From Nocardia veterana NBRC 100344 (GTDB lineage Bacteria > Actinomycetota > Actinomycetes > Mycobacteriales > Mycobacteriaceae), in NCBI RefSeq assembly GCF_000308855.1, contig NZ_BAGM01000035.1, positions 1-64,000 on the forward strand: DNA of 64,000 nucleotides, read 5' to 3'. Positions within the stretch are counted from its first letter, which is position 1. The number at the start of each line of letters is the position of its first letter. This document shows, one piece after another, positions 18,453 through 32,200 of the stretch. The position numbers were made by a program, and so were the translations under genes. Under the pieces are notes generated by a model. The model was not told where the DNA came from. It saw nothing but the letters and a program-made list of their open reading frames with translations, and ran no database searches.

Positions 18453-21400
18453 ATGGCCGACAACGACGAGCTGCGGCAATATCTCAAGAAGACCGCGAAA
18501 GAGCTGTACGAGACCAAACAACAACTCCGCGAGCTCACCGACCGGTCGACCGAGCCCATTGCCATCGTCGGCATGTCCTGCCGGTATCCCGGCGGCGTGC
18601 GGTCACCCGAGGACCTGTGGCGCCTGACCGCCGACGGGGTGGACGCGATCGGCGGCTTTCCCACCGACCGCGGATGGGATCTCGAGCGGCTGTACCACCC
18701 GGATCCGGATGTGCCGGGCACGGTGTACACCCGCGAAGGCGGATATCTCGACGACGCCGGTGACTTCGACGCGGCCTTCTTCGGCATCAGCCCGCGGGAG
18801 GCCGCGGCGATGGATCCGCAGCAGCGCCTGATGCTGGAAGTGTCGTGGGAGGCCCTGGAGGACGCCGGGATCGATCCGACGTCGTTGCGCGGCAGCGGAA
18901 CCGGCGTGTTCGCCGGTGTCATCCACCAGAACTACGGGCCGCGCATCGGCGCCCCGACCACCAGCGGTGAAACGGAGGGCCACGCCTACTTCGGCGTCGC
19001 GAACAGCGTGCTGTCCGGCCGGATCGCCTACAGCCTGGGCTTCAAGGGGCCGGCGATCTCGGTCGATACCGCGTGCTCGTCGTCGCTGGTGGCGATTCAC
19101 CTCGCGTGCCAGGCGTTGCGCAACGGGGACGCCACGCTGGCGCTGGCCGGGGGTGTCACGGTGATGTCGGATCCCTCCCTGCTGATCTCGTTCGCGCGCC
19201 AGCGGGGGCTTTCGCCCGATGCCCGGTGCAAGGCGTTCGCGGCGGCCGCCGACGGCACCGGCTTCTCCGAGGGCGTGGGCATGCTGGTGCTGGAGCGGCT
19301 CTCGGAGGCCCGCCGGCTCGGTCACACCGTGCTCGCGGTGGTGCGTGGGAGCGCGGTCAACCAGGACGGGGCGAGCAACGGCCTGACCGCTCCGAACGGT
19401 CTGTCCCAGGAACGAGTCGTCGCGCAGGCGTTGACGAATGCGGGCCTGGTGGCCGCGGACGTCGACGTGGTGGAGGCACACGGCACCGGCACGAAGCTGG
19501 GCGACCCGATCGAGGCGTCGGCACTGATCAGCGTCTACGGGAAGGGCCGCGAGCACGGGCCGCTGCGACTGGGCTCGCTGAAGTCGAATATCGGGCACAC
19601 GCAGGCCGCCGCGGGGGTGGCCGGCGTGATCAAGATGGTGCAGGCGATGCGGCACGAGATGTTGCCGCGGACACTGCATGTGGATGCGCCGTCGCCGCAT
19701 GTGGATTGGTCCGCGGGCACGGTACGACTGCTGCGCGGCAGTGAGCCGTGGCCGGCGGGTGAGCGCGTGCGCCGGGCGGGGGTCTCCTCGTTCGGCGCCA
19801 GTGGTACCAACGCCCATCTGATCGTGGAGGAAGCGCCCGCCGATCAGGTCCCCGCCCGGGCGAGCGTGGCCGCGTCGGGTACCGATCCCATCGCATCCGA
19901 TGTGGTCCCGCTGGTGGTTTCGGCCAAATCCGGCGACGCGCTGCGGGCACAGGCGGATCGCTTGCGGCAGTGGATGATCGGGGATCCGGCCGCCGATCCG
20001 TGGGATCTGGCCTATTCGTCGGCGACGTCGCGGGCGCTGCTGGACCACCGCGGCGTGGTCCTGGGACGCGACCGCACCGAACTCCTGGCCGGGCTGGCCG
20101 ATCTGGCCGCCGGTGCGCCGATTACGATCGCGTCGACGGCGAGCGCGGGACAGACCGCTTTCCTGTTCACCGGGCAGGGCGCCCAGCGGTCCGGGATGGG
20201 TGCCGGTGTGTACCAGGCGTTTCCGGTGTTCGCGACCGCGCTGGACGAGGTGTGCGCTGAGTTCGACCCGCTGCTCGGCCGTTCCCTGAAACAGGCGATG
20301 TTCACCGATCCCGATGCGGTGCTGGATCGGACGGAATTCACGCAGCCTGCGCTGTTCGCATTCGAGGTGGCGATGTTCGGGCTGCTCGAATCGTTCGGTG
20401 TGACACCGGATGTGGTGATCGGGCATTCGATCGGAGAGTTGGCGGCCGCGTACGTGGCCGGGGTGTGGTCGCTGCCGGACGCGTGCGCGCTGGTGGCGGC
20501 GCGCGGCCGGTTGATGGGTGCGCTCCCCGCGGGTGGCGCGATGCTCGCCGCCGCGGTCGAGGAGACCCGGGCGGTCGAGCTCGCCGCCGATTTCGGTGGC
20601 GCGGTAGAGGTTGCGGCGGTGAACGGTCCGTCCTCGACGGTCCTGTCCGGAGATGTCGACGCCATCGCGGAGATCGAGCGGCGACTCGGCGCTCTCGGTG
20701 TTCAGACGCATCGCCTGCGGGTCACGCGGGCGTTTCATTCGGCCCGGATGGATCCGATGCTGGCCGAGTTCCGGTCGGTGGCCCAGCGCGTCACCTACCG
20801 CCCGCCGCGTCTGCCGGTGGTCTCGAACGAGTCGGGCGAGTTCGCCGGGGACGCGGTGACGGACCCGGAGTACTGGGTGCGTCAGGTACGTGGCTGCGTG
20901 CGGTTCGCGCCGGGGGTCGCGGCACTGGCGGCGACGGGGGTCCGGCGTTTCGTCGAGCTCGGTCCGGATGCGGTGCTGGCGGCGATGACCCGCGAGTGCC
21001 TGGCCGAGAACCCGGAGGCCGAGTCGGCCGCCTCGGTGGTGGCGGTAGCACGGCGCTCGGCGGACGAGACGATGCGCTTCGTCACCTCGTTGGCGGAGCT
21101 TCAGGTGGCGGGCGGGCCGGTGGATTGGCGTCCGTGGTTCGCGGGCCGCGACGTCCGCCGGGTTCCGTTGCCGACCTACGCGTTTCAGCACCGACGGTAC
21201 TGGCTGCAACCGAGCGACGAGGTGTCGTCGGCATCGGATCATCCGATTCTGACCGGCGTGGTCGGATTGGCGGGTACCGACGAGTGGTTGTTCACCGGCC
21301 GGCTCTCGTTGCGCACGCATCCGTGGATCGCCGATCACACGACCTACGGCGTCGTGGTGGTGCCGAGCGCGGCGCTGATCGAGTTCCTGCTCGTCGCCGG

Positions 21401-24400
21401 CGGCCGGATCGGCTTCGGGGTGGTCGACGACCTCACCCTGCAGGCGCCGATTCTGCCGACCGCGGACGACGAGGTCGAGTTGCAGGTATTGGTGCAAGCG
21501 CCCGACGAATCCGGGCGTCGCCGGTTCGAGTTCTATTTCCGCAACTCCCCGAACGACGAATGGGTGCACAACGCCACCGGCGCGCTGGCGGCGGACCGGG
21601 ACGGCGGCTCGGAGTTGTCGGCGCGGTTGCGGGCGGAGCAGTGGCCGCCGGCCGATGCCGAATACATCGATACCGCGGGCCTGGCCGAGCGGATCTACCA
21701 GGATGCCGGACTCGAATACGGTCCGGCGTTCATCGGGGTGCGCGCCGCATGGCAACGCGACGACGCGGTCTTCTCCGAGGTCGTCCTCGATACCGCGGCC
21801 GCTCCGGAGGCCGGCCGGCACGCGCTGCATCCGGCCCTGCTGGATCTGGTCCTGCACGCGGGCTTCTCGCGGTTGATGTGGCGGGACGCGGATTTCCCAC
21901 CCGATACGGGCAGGTTGTTGTTCCGGTGGGGCGGTGCGCGATTCCATCGGCCGACGGGCGGCCGGCGAACCGAGGTGACCTCGCTCCGGGTCGTCGCGAT
22001 CGCGAGCGGGAACGAAACCATCTCCGTGGCGGCGGTCGACGCGAGCGGTGAACCGATCGTCTCGGTCGACGCGGTGGTGATGCGCCCGTACGACCTCGCC
22101 GAGTTCCGGCGCACGCTGGCGCGCGACGCGGCCGAGCTCTACGAGGTGCAGTGGGAGCCCGTGGCGGCGAGCCCAGCTCCCTCGCCGGTCTCGTCGATGG
22201 CGGTGCTCGCGGGCCCGGCGCTGCCGGGAATCGGCGCCTGCTACGGGTCCGTTGCCGATATCGTTGCGGCCGAACAGGTTCCGGATGTGGTGGTGTGGCG
22301 TGCCCCTGCGCGGGCCACGGCCGACGTCACCGATCTCGCGGCGGCGACGCGGGCGCACGTGGCGGACACGCTGGCGCTGCTGCAGTCCTGGCTCGCGCAG
22401 CCGTCACTGTCCGCCGCGCGGCTGGTCGTGGTGACGGCGGACGGAGCCGGATTGCCCGGTACCCGACCGGACGTGGTGGCCGCCGCGGTGGCGGGATTGG
22501 TGCGGAGTGCGCAGTCGGAGCATCCGGGGCGGTTCGTTCTGCTCGACGCCGATACCGCCACATCGTTGGACGGTGATCGCATCGCGGCGGTGATCCGGTC
22601 CGGCGAACCTCAGGTCGCCCTGCGCGGCGGGCAGCTGCTGGTTCCTCGGCTGACGCGTGCGTCCGCAGCCGACAACGGCGAGGTGCCGGAGTGGCCGGCG
22701 GACACGACGGTGCTGATCACCGGCGGCACCGGCGGCCTGGGCGCCGTGTTCGCCCGCCGTCTGGTCGCCGAGCACGGCGTGCGGCGGCTGGTGCTGACCT
22801 CGCGTCGCGGCCCCGCCGCGCCCGGCGCCGACACCCTGGTCGCCGAGCTGACGCGGGCCGGAGCCGACGTGCGGGCGATCGCCTGTGACGTCGCGGACCG
22901 CGAGTCCGTGCGAAACCTGTTGGCGGCCATCGCTCCCGGCGCCGCGCCGATCGCGATCGTGCATGCCGCCGGAGTCCTCGACGACGGCACCATCGAATCG
23001 GCGACCCGGGAACAGGTGGACCGGGTACTGGCGCCCAAGGTCGACGGGGCGTGGCATCTGCACGACCTGACCCGGGATCGCGAGGTACCGGCGTTCGTGC
23101 TGTTCTCCTCCGTCGCCGGCGTGCTCGGATCGGCCGGGCAGGGTAATTACGCGGCGGCGAACGGTTTTCTGGATGCCCTCGCCCACCGGCGGCGAGCGGC
23201 GGGGCTGACCGCGACCGCGGTGGCGTGGGGGCCGTGGCATCAGGGCAGCGGTATGACCGGCGCCCTGGACGGCGCGGCGCTGTCCCGCTGGGAGCGGTGG
23301 GGTCTGGGGCAGCTGACCGACGCCGACGGCCTGCGCCTGTTCGATGCGGCTCTCGCGCACGCCGGCGCGCGGCCGATACCCCTGCGATTCGACCCGACGG
23401 TCCTGCGGCGCGCATCCGAGGCCGGCGCGGTGCCCGCCGTACTGCGTGGCTTCCTGCCGCGCTCGGTGCGGTCGGCGCGGACCGAATCGGCCGCGGCCGC
23501 CTCGCTGGGCGCGCGGTTGGCCGGAGTGCCCGCGGCGCAACGTGGTGAGGTCGTGCTGGCGGTGGTGCGCGAGCAGGTGGCCGCCGTACTGGGGCACGAC
23601 TCGGCCGAGGACATCGCCCCCGACCAGCCCTTCGACGAGATCGGATTCGATTCCCTGGCCGCGGTGGAGTTCCGCAACCGCCTGGCCGAGGCCACCGGCG
23701 TACAGCTGGTGTCGACGCTCGTGTTCGACCACCCGACCCCGTCGGCGGTGGCGAAACTCGTGCACTCCCGCCTCGCGCCGGTCGTGGCCGACCGACCCGC
23801 CGTCGAGCCCGCACGCCGGGTCCGGGCCGACGAACCGATCGCGATCGTCGGAATGGCCTGCCGCTTCCCGGGCGGTGTCGGATCACCGGACGACCTGTGG
23901 GAGCTCGTCGCCGCCGGAACCGACGCCACCGGTGAGTTTCCGTCGGACCGGGGCTGGGAGCTCGAGAAACTGTTCCACCCGGATCCGGACGAGCCCGGTA
24001 CCGTCTACACCTCCCGCGGCGGATTCCTCTCCGACGCAGCGGATTTCGATCCGGGATTCTTCGGGATCAGCCCCCGCGAAGCCGTCGCGATGGATCCGCA
24101 GCAGCGATTGCTGCTGGAAGTGTCGTGGGAGGCGTTGGAGCACGCGGGTATCGACCCGGTGTCGCTGCGCGGCAGCGATACCGGCGTGTTCGCCGGCGCC
24201 GGCGCCTCGGGCTATGTCGATCGCGTCGACGGCGAACTCGAGGGCTACCGCCTCACCGGCAACACCAGCAGCGTGATTTCCGGGCGAGTGGCCTACGTCC
24301 TCGGGCTGGAGGGGCCCGCGGTCACCGTGGACACCGCCTGCTCGTCGTCGCTGGTGTCGTTGCATCTGGCCTGCCAGGCGCTGCGTCAGGGAGACAGCTC

Positions 24401-27400
24401 ACTGGTGCTGGCGGGCGGTGTCACCGTGGCCGCCAGTCCCTATCTGTACGTGGATTTCGCACGGCAGCGCGGACTTTCGCCCGACGGGCGCTGTAAGGCC
24501 TTCTCCGCCGAAGCCGACGGCGTCGCCTTCGCCGAGGGCGTCGGCGTGCTGGTGCTCGAGCGACTCTCCGACGCCCGGCGCCGGGGCCACGACGTGCTCG
24601 CGCTCGTGCGCGGAACGGCCGTGAACCAGGACGGTGCGAGCAACGGTTTGACCGCGCCGAACGGTCCGTCCCAGGAACGAGTGATCGCGCAGGCGCTCGC
24701 GAACGCCGGCCTCGCTCCAGCCGACGTGGACGCGGTGGAGGCGCACGGAACCGGCACGCCGCTCGGTGATCCGATCGAGGCCCATGCGCTGATCGCCGCG
24801 TACGGGCAGGACCGCGGAGACCGGGAGCCGTTGCGGATCGGCTCGATCAAATCGAATATCGGGCATACCGTCGCCGCGGCCGGGGTCGGTGGCGTGATCA
24901 AGATGGTGCAGGCGTTGCGCCACGAAACGCTGCCCCGGACCCTGTACGCGGATACGCCGTCCCCGCACGTGGATTGGTCCGCGGGCGCGGTCCGGTTGCT
25001 GACTCGCCCGGAACCGTGGCCCGCGGGGGAGAGGGTGCGCCGGGCCGGTGTGTCGTCGTTCGGTGTCAGCGGCACCAACGCGCACGCGATCCTCGAGGAG
25101 GCGCCGGCCAGCCCGCCGATCGATGCGGCGCCGGTGGCCGACGGCCCCCGGCCGGCAATGCCGTGGCTGGTGTCGGCCAAGAACGAGACCGCCCTGCGGG
25201 CGCAGGCGGCGAAGCTGCGGAACTGGCTGCTCGACCACCCGGAGGTCGACCCGGCGGATGTGGCGTATTCCCTGGCGACCGCCCGCACGCAACACGAGTG
25301 CCGCGCGGTGGTGCTCGGTGGTGATCGCGAGCAGATGTCGGCGCGTCTCGCGGCGCTGGCGGCCGGAACACCCTCGGCCGCAGTGATCTCCGGCACGGTA
25401 GGCACGGGCAGGACGGCCTTCCTGTTCACCGGCCAGGGCGCGCAACGCGTGGGAATGGGCGCGGAGCTGGCAGCGGCGTTCCCGGTGTTCTCCCGGGCGC
25501 TGGACGAGGTGTGCGCCCGGTTCGACCCCCTGGTGGGATGTTCGCTGCGGCAGGCCATGTTCACCGGCCGTGGAAGCGACGCGGACGTCGCGGAGGCCGG
25601 GATCCTGGATCGGACCAGCGTGACCCAGCCCGCCCTGTTCGCCTTCGAGGTGGCGATGTGCCGGCTGCTGGAGTCGTTCGGTCTGCGCCCCGACCTGGTG
25701 ATCGGGCATTCGATCGGCGAATTGGCCGCGGCGTATGTGGCCGGGGTGTGGACTCTGGACGACGCTTGCACACTGGTCGCGGCCCGCGGGGGGTTGATGG
25801 CGGAGCTGCCGGAGGGTGGCGCGATGCTCGCGATCGCCGCATCGGAAGCCGAAGTCGCTTCGGCCACAGCCGAATTCGGGGATCGAGTGGCGATCGCTGC
25901 GGTGAACGCCCCGGCGGCCGTGGTGGTCTCCGGTGACGAGGACGCCGTCGGCGAGATCGAGCAGCGGTTCACCGAGCAGGGGCGCCGGACGAGCCGATTG
26001 CGGGTCTCGCACGCGTTCCATTCCGCCCGAATGGAGCCGATGCTGGCCGAATTGGAGAAGGCGGCCGCCGGAGTGTCCTTCGCCGCCCCACATATTCCGC
26101 TGGTGTCCGATGTCTCGGGCGGGATCGCCGGGGAGGAGATCACGGCTCCGGAGTACTGGGTGTCGCAGGTGCGTGCCGCGGTGCGGTTCGCGCCGGGGAT
26201 CGAGACTCTGGTGGCGGCCGGCGTGCGCCGCTTCCTCGAGGTCGGGCCCGACGCGGTGCTGGCGGCGATGACGCGGCAGACCCTGCCCGCGGAGATCGAG
26301 GCGCGCTCCGCGGTCGCCGCGGCTGCCCGCCGAGAGCACGACGAGGTCGAGCAGTTCCTCACGCTGCTCGGCCACGCCCACATCGCCGGGCTGCCGGTCG
26401 ACTGGACCCGCCTGTTCGCCGATCGCCGCAATACCCGGGTTTCCTTGCCCACCTACGCCTTCCAGCATCGCCGGTACTGGCTGGAATCCGCGGCCGGCAC
26501 GGCGCGGAATGCTTCGGAGCATCCGCTGCTCACCGACGTGGTGCGGGTGGGGGATCGCGACGAATGGCTGTTCTCCGGACGCCTGTCACTGCGCACCCAC
26601 CCCTGGATCGCCGATCACACCAGTTACGGCGTGGTGCTCGTCCCGAGCGCCGCGCTCATGGAGATGCTGCTGGTCGCCGGTCGGCGGATCGGTTGCGGCA
26701 CCGTGGACGAGCTCACGCTCGAGGCGCCGATCCTGCCGCCGGCGCAGGGCGATGTCGAACTTCAGGTGCTGGTGCGGGAACCGGATGCGACCGGGCGCAG
26801 GCCGTTCACCTTCCACTACCGCCTGCCCGGGCGGGATCTCGACTGGGTCCGCAACGGCAGTGGTGTGCTGAGCGTCGGACAGCCCCCCGCCCACGGGCTC
26901 GCCGATGTCCTGCGGACCGAGCCGTGGCCGCCGGTGGGCGCCGAACCGGTCGATCCCGACTGGATTCCCGCGCAGGTGGCGCGGGTCGCGGGCCTGGAAT
27001 ACGGGACCTCGTTCCTCGGCATCGAGGCGGCCTGGCGTCGGGGTGACACGATCTTCTCCGAGGTCACGCTGAATCAGGAGGTTTCGGCCGATCGGTTCCA
27101 GCTGCATCCGGCGCTGTTCGATATGGCGTTGCATGCCGGGCTCGTCTGCCTGATCTGGTCCGACGACCCCGGCGACCGCAGCGAGGGCAAGCTCCTGTTC
27201 CGCTGGGGCGCAACGCGATTGCACACCACCTCGCGAGTAACCACGCTGCGGGTGATGGCCGTGCAGCGCGGGAGCGAGACGACCAGCGTCGTCGCCGTCG
27301 ATCCGGACGGCAATCCGGTGTTCTCCGTCGACGAAGTGGTGATGCGTTCCTACGATGTCGGGCAGTTGCGCGCCACGCTGCCCGACGACTGGGCCGGCCG

Positions 27401-29267
27401 GTACGGGTTGCGCTGGTCGGTGGTCGAGCCGGGCGAACCGGTATCGACCGGACGCATCGCTCTGCTCGGGAGTGCGCGGGTGCCCGGAGTCGAGGAGCGG
27501 TATCCGGATCTCGCCGCACTCGCAAAGGTGCCGGCCGTCCCGGATGTCGTGGTCTGGACCGAATTCTCCGGCGCGCACGATGGTTCGGCTGCGGCGAGTG
27601 ATCGTGTGACGACGGCCTTGCGCACGCTGCACGACTGGCTGGCGGACGCTCGATTCACGCGGTCGCGACTCGTGGTGACGACCGAGAATGCGGCCGCCCT
27701 GCCCGGCGAGGCGCCCGACCCCGCGTCGGCGGCGATCTGGGGATTGATCCGCAGCGCCCAGACCGAATATCCGGACCGGTTCGTGCTGCTCGACACCGCC
27801 GCGGCCGACGCGGCGCAGAACATCTCGGCCGAGCGGATCGCGGCCGCGATCGCGACCGGCGAACCACAGGTGGCGCTGCGCGCCGGCCGCGTCCTGGCGC
27901 CGCGCCTGGAGCGGGTGACATCCGGTGCGGGCGAGCAGATTTCGTTCGGTTCCGGAACCGTCCTGATCACCGGCGGCACCGGGGGACTGGGTGCGCTGCT
28001 GGCCCGGCATCTGGTCGACACGCACGGCGTGCGCCGACTGCTGCTGGTATCGCGGCGCGGTGAAACCGCCGCGGGCGCACCGGAACTCGCCGAGGAATTG
28101 GCGCGCCTCGGTGCCGACGTGCGGATCGTCGCCTGCGATGTCACCGATCGCGAGGCGGTGCGGGAATTGCTGGCCGGCATACCCGCCCAGCACCCACTCA
28201 CCGGGATCGTGCACGCCGCGGGCGTTCTCGACGACGGGACTTTCGATGCGCTCACCGGCGCGCAGGTGGATCGGGTATTCGCGCCCAAGGCGGCCGCGGC
28301 CGAATATCTGCACGAACTCACCCGCGAGATGGGCCTTTCGGCGTTCGTGATGTTCTCCTCGATCGCCGGAATTCTGGGATCGGCGGGGCAGGCGAATTAC
28401 GCGGCCGCGAACGCCTTCCTGGACGCGCTCGCCGCGCGCCGCCGCGCCGAAGGACTGCCGGCCGTCGCCCTCGCCTGGGGGCCGTGGCAGGCGGACGTCG
28501 GTATGACCGGCGGTCTGGATCGCGCCGCGCTCGGCCGATTGGAGCGACTGGGCCTGGTGCCGCTGGACCGCGCCGAGGGCCTGCGGTTGTTCGACGAGGC
28601 ACTGGCCGCGGGTGACGCGTCCGTGACGCTGGTGCATCTGGATACCGACACGTTGCGAGCGGCGGGATCCGGCGGCCTGGTGCCGCCGGCACTACGCGGA
28701 TTCGTTCGCGCCGGCGCCCGCTCGGCCACCGCGCCCGCCGGACCGGCACCCGGTGCGCGGCTGCACGACGTGCCGGAGGCGAAACGCCCCGGCGTCGTCC
28801 TGGACCTGGTGCGCGAACAGGTGGCTGCCGTACTGGGCTACGGATCGCCCGACGACGTCGGGCCGGATCGTGGATTCGACGAACTCGGCTTCGATTCCCT
28901 CGGCGGAGTGGAGTTCCGGAACCGGTTGTCGAAGGCGACCGGATTGTCGTTGCCCTCGACCCTGGTGTTCGACCACCCGACCGCACGAGAGGTCGCCGAT
29001 TACGTGTCGGCGCAGATCGCGACCGCCGCGCCCGCCCCGGCGCCGGCCGCGGTGTCCGACGACATCGCCCGGCTCGAGGCGCTGCTCGACCGGATCATCT
29101 CCGCCGGCGCCGACAACGACGAGGTCGTGGCCGGATTGCGCGGAGTCGACGAGCGCCTGCGTACCTTCCTCCGTGGCGAGCCGTCCGATCCCGAGTACGA
29201 CGATCTCGAATTTTCCTCCGACAGTGAGCTCTTGGACTTGATCGACAAGGAGTTCGGCCCGGCATGA
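18453..29267 (+). CDS. Type I modular polyketide synthase, modules 3 and 4
   Basis: A 3604-aa two-module protein. The N-terminal coiled-coil docking helix (residues 1-30) pairs by inference with the C-terminus of the first PKS. M3: KS (33-460, VDTACSSS), AT (567-917, GHSIGE but RAFH instead of HAFH, malonyl-like), DH (927-1220, [14 protein letters not shown] and DLVLH), KR (1417-1667, LDD, catalytic Ser/Tyr present), ACP. M4: KS (1792-2220), AT (HAFH, malonyl), DH (2687-2970, [14 protein letters not shown] and DMALH), KR (3168-3420, LDD), ACP (3434-3520). The C-terminal docking segment ends [12 protein letters not shown]. Both modules predict E-alkenes, giving a conjugated diene. The two DHs resemble each other and differ from all other DHs in the locus. 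Start: ATG 18453 with AGGAG at 18438-18442, spacer 10. The stop overlaps the next start by 4 bp (ATGA), indicating translational coupling. Confidence 0.93.
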   Translation: MADNDELRQYLKKTAKELYETKQQLRELTDRSTEPIAIVGMSCRYPGGVRSPEDLWRLTADGVDAIGGFPTDRGWDLERLYHPDPDVPGTVYTREGGYLDDAGDFDAAFFGISPREAAAMDPQQRLMLEVSWEALEDAGIDPTSLRGSGTGVFAGVIHQNYGPRIGAPTTSGETEGHAYFGVANSVLSGRIAYSLGFKGPAISVDTACSSSLVAIHLACQALRNGDATLALAGGVTVMSDPSLLISFARQRGLSPDARCKAFAAAADGTGFSEGVGMLVLERLSEARRLGHTVLAVVRGSAVNQDGASNGLTAPNGLSQERVVAQALTNAGLVAADVDVVEAHGTGTKLGDPIEASALISVYGKGREHGPLRLGSLKSNIGHTQAAAGVAGVIKMVQAMRHEMLPRTLHVDAPSPHVDWSAGTVRLLRGSEPWPAGERVRRAGVSSFGASGTNAHLIVEEAPADQVPARASVAASGTDPIASDVVPLVVSAKSGDALRAQADRLRQWMIGDPAADPWDLAYSSATSRALLDHRGVVLGRDRTELLAGLADLAAGAPITIASTASAGQTAFLFTGQGAQRSGMGAGVYQAFPVFATALDEVCAEFDPLLGRSLKQAMFTDPDAVLDRTEFTQPALFAFEVAMFGLLESFGVTPDVVIGHSIGELAAAYVAGVWSLPDACALVAARGRLMGALPAGGAMLAAAVEETRAVELAADFGGAVEVAAVNGPSSTVLSGDVDAIAEIERRLGALGVQTHRLRVTRAFHSARMDPMLAEFRSVAQRVTYRPPRLPVVSNESGEFAGDAVTDPEYWVRQVRGCVRFAPGVAALAATGVRRFVELGPDAVLAAMTRECLAENPEAESAASVVAVARRSADETMRFVTSLAELQVAGGPVDWRPWFAGRDVRRVPLPTYAFQHRRYWLQPSDEVSSASDHPILTGVVGLAGTDEWLFTGRLSLRTHPWIADHTTYGVVVVPSAALIEFLLVAGGRIGFGVVDDLTLQAPILPTADDEVELQVLVQAPDESGRRRFEFYFRNSPNDEWVHNATGALAADRDGGSELSARLRAEQWPPADAEYIDTAGLAERIYQDAGLEYGPAFIGVRAAWQRDDAVFSEVVLDTAAAPEAGRHALHPALLDLVLHAGFSRLMWRDADFPPDTGRLLFRWGGARFHRPTGGRRTEVTSLRVVAIASGNETISVAAVDASGEPIVSVDAVVMRPYDLAEFRRTLARDAAELYEVQWEPVAASPAPSPVSSMAVLAGPALPGIGACYGSVADIVAAEQVPDVVVWRAPARATADVTDLAAATRAHVADTLALLQSWLAQPSLSAARLVVVTADGAGLPGTRPDVVAAAVAGLVRSAQSEHPGRFVLLDADTATSLDGDRIAAVIRSGEPQVALRGGQLLVPRLTRASAADNGEVPEWPADTTVLITGGTGGLGAVFARRLVAEHGVRRLVLTSRRGPAAPGADTLVAELTRAGADVRAIACDVADRESVRNLLAAIAPGAAPIAIVHAAGVLDDGTIESATREQVDRVLAPKVDGAWHLHDLTRDREVPAFVLFSSVAGVLGSAGQGNYAAANGFLDALAHRRRAAGLTATAVAWGPWHQGSGMTGALDGAALSRWERWGLGQLTDADGLRLFDAALAHAGARPIPLRFDPTVLRRASEAGAVPAVLRGFLPRSVRSARTESAAAASLGARLAGVPAAQRGEVVLAVVREQVAAVLGHDSAEDIAPDQPFDEIGFDSLAAVEFRNRLAEATGVQLVSTLVFDHPTPSAVAKLVHSRLAPVVADRPAVEPARRVRADEPIAIVGMACRFPGGVGSPDDLWELVAAGTDATGEFPSDRGWELEKLFHPDPDEPGTVYTSRGGFLSDAADFDPGFFGISPREAVAMDPQQRLLLEVSWEALEHAGIDPVSLRGSDTGVFAGAGASGYVDRVDGELEGYRLTGNTSSVISGRVAYVLGLEGPAVTVDTACSSSLVSLHLACQALRQGDSSLVLAGGVTVAASPYLYVDFARQRGLSPDGRCKAFSAEADGVAFAEGVGVLVLERLSDARRRGHDVLALVRGTAVNQDGASNGLTAPNGPSQERVIAQALANAGLAPADVDAVEAHGTGTPLGDPIEAHALIAAYGQDRGDREPLRIGSIKSNIGHTVAAAGVGGVIKMVQALRHETLPRTLYADTPSPHVDWSAGAVRLLTRPEPWPAGERVRRAGVSSFGVSGTNAHAILEEAPASPPIDAAPVADGPRPAMPWLVSAKNETALRAQAAKLRNWLLDHPEVDPADVAYSLATARTQHECRAVVLGGDREQMSARLAALAAGTPSAAVISGTVGTGRTAFLFTGQGAQRVGMGAELAAAFPVFSRALDEVCARFDPLVGCSLRQAMFTGRGSDADVAEAGILDRTSVTQPALFAFEVAMCRLLESFGLRPDLVIGHSIGELAAAYVAGVWTLDDACTLVAARGGLMAELPEGGAMLAIAASEAEVASATAEFGDRVAIAAVNAPAAVVVSGDEDAVGEIEQRFTEQGRRTSRLRVSHAFHSARMEPMLAELEKAAAGVSFAAPHIPLVSDVSGGIAGEEITAPEYWVSQVRAAVRFAPGIETLVAAGVRRFLEVGPDAVLAAMTRQTLPAEIEARSAVAAAARREHDEVEQFLTLLGHAHIAGLPVDWTRLFADRRNTRVSLPTYAFQHRRYWLESAAGTARNASEHPLLTDVVRVGDRDEWLFSGRLSLRTHPWIADHTSYGVVLVPSAALMEMLLVAGRRIGCGTVDELTLEAPILPPAQGDVELQVLVREPDATGRRPFTFHYRLPGRDLDWVRNGSGVLSVGQPPAHGLADVLRTEPWPPVGAEPVDPDWIPAQVARVAGLEYGTSFLGIEAAWRRGDTIFSEVTLNQEVSADRFQLHPALFDMALHAGLVCLIWSDDPGDRSEGKLLFRWGATRLHTTSRVTTLRVMAVQRGSETTSVVAVDPDGNPVFSVDEVVMRSYDVGQLRATLPDDWAGRYGLRWSVVEPGEPVSTGRIALLGSARVPGVEERYPDLAALAKVPAVPDVVVWTEFSGAHDGSAAASDRVTTALRTLHDWLADARFTRSRLVVTTENAAALPGEAPDPASAAIWGLIRSAQTEYPDRFVLLDTAAADAAQNISAERIAAAIATGEPQVALRAGRVLAPRLERVTSGAGEQISFGSGTVLITGGTGGLGALLARHLVDTHGVRRLLLVSRRGETAAGAPELAEELARLGADVRIVACDVTDREAVRELLAGIPAQHPLTGIVHAAGVLDDGTFDALTGAQVDRVFAPKAAAAEYLHELTREMGLSAFVMFSSIAGILGSAGQANYAAANAFLDALAARRRAEGLPAVALAWGPWQADVGMTGGLDRAALGRLERLGLVPLDRAEGLRLFDEALAAGDASVTLVHLDTDTLRAAGSGGLVPPALRGFVRAGARSATAPAGPAPGARLHDVPEAKRPGVVLDLVREQVAAVLGYGSPDDVGPDRGFDELGFDSLGGVEFRNRLSKATGLSLPSTLVFDHPTAREVADYVSAQIATAAPAPAPAAVSDDIARLEALLDRIISAGADNDEVVAGLRGVDERLRTFLRGEPSDPEYDDLEFSSDSELLDLIDKEFGPA

Positions 29268-32200
29268 GCAACCCCGAGACCAGCAACGAGGAACGGCTCA
29301 GCCGGTATCTGCGGAAGGTCACCGCGGAGCTGCGCGCCGCCAAGAAACAGATTCGGCACCTGGAAGACCGGGCCGCCGAACCGATCGCGATCGTCGGGAT
29401 GAGTTGCCGATATCCGGGCGGCGCCGACACGCCGGAGCGGTTGTGGGAGTTGGTCGCCACCGGCACCGATGCCGTCGGCCCGTTCCCTGCCGACCGTGGC
29501 TGGGACCTCGAGCGGCTGTTCGACCCCGACCCCGGCACGCCGGGCACGGTCTGCACCCGGGAAGGTGGATTCCTCGACGCCGCAGGCGATTTCGATCCCG
29601 GCTTCTTCGGTATCGGTCCGCGCGAGGCCGCGGCCATGGATCCGCAGCAGCGGTTGTTCCTGGAAGCGGCGTGGGAGGCGCTGGAGGATGCCGGGATCGA
29701 TCCGATCTCGCTACGCGGCGGCGACACCGGGGTGTACGCCGGGGTGATCCATCAGGACTACGGGCCCCGCGTCGGTTCACCGGGCCTGACCGCGGAGGCG
29801 GAAGGCCATGCCTACCCGGGTGTTTCGTCCGCGGTCCTGTCCGGGCGGGTCGCCTTCACCTTCGGATTCAAGGGCCCCGCGCTGTCGGTGGATACCGCGT
29901 GTTCCTCCTCGCTGGTCGCGCTGCACCTCGCCTGTCAGGCACTGCGTCAGGGCGACACCTCGCTGGCCCTGGTCGGCGGGGTCACCGTGATGTCGGACCC
30001 CACCCTGCTGATCGCCTTCGGCCGGCAGCGCGCGCTGTCCCCGGACGGACGGTGCCGGGCATTCGCGGCCGGAGCCAACGGGACCGGATTCTCCGAGGGG
30101 CTCGGCATGCTCGTCGTGGAACGCCTGTCGGATGCGCGCCGCAACGGTCATCAGGTCCTCGCGCTCATCCGGGGCAGCGCGGTCAACCAGGACGGCGCGA
30201 GTAACGGCCTGACCGCACCGAACGGCCCCTCGCAGGAAAAGGTGATCACCGATGCGCTCGCCAACGCCGGTCTGACCCCCGCCGATATCGACGTGGTCGA
30301 AGCGCACGGCACCGGCACGACGCTCGGCGACCCGATCGAGGCGCAGGCGTTGATCGCCACCTACGGCCGCGAGCGGGTCGCGGGCCCGCTCCGGCTCGGC
30401 TCGCTGAAGTCGAATATCGGACACACGTCCGCCGCGGCCGGGGTCGGCGGGGTGATCAAGATGGTGCAGGCGCTCCGGCACGACCTGTTGCCCGCGACAT
30501 TGCACGTCGATGCCCCGACCCCGCATGTGGACTGGTCGGCCGGGACGGTGCGGCTGCTCACCGCCGCGGAACCGTGGCCGGCGGGCGAGCGGGTGCGCCG
30601 CGCGGCGGTGTCGTCCTTCGGTGCCAGTGGTACCAACGCCCACCTGATTCTGGAGGAGGCGCCCGCGCCGGAGGTGGCGTCCGACGACCCGGACGGCGCC
30701 GATCGGGTACCGGTGGTGGCGCCCGGCCTGTCACCCTGGCTGATCTCGGCGAAAACCGAGTCGGGTCTGCGCGCGCAGGCGGCCGCGCTGTTGACCTGGG
30801 TGACCGACCATCCCGACCTGGCCGTCGACGACATCGGCTGGTCGCTGGTGACGACCCGGGCGCGGCTGGAGTGGCGGGGCTCGGTCGTGGGCGCGGACCG
30901 GGCGACGATGCTCGCCGGGCTGGCGGCACTCGCCGAGCACGGCGCCGCGGCCACGGCCGGCGCGGTCGCGACCGGACAGGCGGTCGACCGTAAGGCGGCC
31001 TTCCTGTGTACCGGTCAGGGGGCGCAGCGGGTCGGCATGGGCCGGGAGCTGTACGCGGCGTTCCCGGTGTTCGCCGCCGCGGTGGACGAGATCTGCGAGC
31101 AGTTGGATCCGCTGCTGGGCGGCTCGCTCGCCGAACTGATGTTCACCGGACGATGGTCCGGCGGCGCTCCGGACGACGTCGACGGCCCTGTGCTGGACCG
31201 GACCGAGTTCACCCAGCCGGCGCTGTTCGCCTACGAGGTCGCGCTGGGCCGGCTCCTCATCTCCTTCGGCGTGACACCCGACGTGCTACTGGGGCATTCG
31301 ATCGGCGAGCTGGCGGCCGCGCACCTCGCCGGCGTGTGGTCGCTGCCCGATGCCTGCCGGCTGGTGGCGGCCCGCGGGCGGTTGATGGGACGGTTGCCGC
31401 GGGGCGGCGCCATGCTCGCCGTCGCGGCGAGTGAGGCCGAGGTGGCCGCGGCGCTCGCCGACGACACCGGCCGGGTAGCCGTCGCGGCCGTGAATTCCCC
31501 GGTGTCGGTGGTTGTTTCCGGTGACGAGGACGCCGTGACCGCACTGGGCCGGCGGTTCGCCGCGCGCGGGCGCAACACATCGCGGCTGGCGGTGTCGCAC
31601 GCCTTCCATTCACACCGGATGGAACCCATGCTGGCCGAATACGAGGCCGTCGCGCGGGATCTGACCTATCACCGTCCGCAGATTCCGCTGGTATCCACCG
31701 TGTCGGGGCGGCTCATGGGCGACGAGGTACTCGATCCCCGGTACTGGGTCGAACAGGTCCGGGCGACGGTGCGGTTCGCCCCGGGCGTCGACGCCCTGGT
31801 GGCCGCGGGTGTCCGCCGATTCGTGGAGGTCGGCCCCGACGCCGTCCTGACGGCGATGACTCGCGAATGCCTGCCGGAGCACATCGAATCGCAGGCGTCG
31901 GTCGTCGCGGGCGCTCGCCGGGGGCGCCCGGAGGTCGAGCAGTTCGTGAGTTGCCTGGCGCACGCGCATGTGGTGGGCGCCGACGTCGACTGGCCCGCGT
32001 TCTTCGCCGGACGGCGGGTGAGCCGAGTTCCGTTGCCCACCTACGCCTTCCAGCGCCATCGCTACTGGCTGGACTCGGGCCCCCGCACCGCCGTCGTCGA
32101 CGTGGCCGGTCTCGCCGCGGTCGACCCTGCGCTGCCGGGCGCGGCGAACTCGGTCCCCGAATCCGAGGTGCTGCTGTCGACCGTGGAGTGGGTGGCCGCC

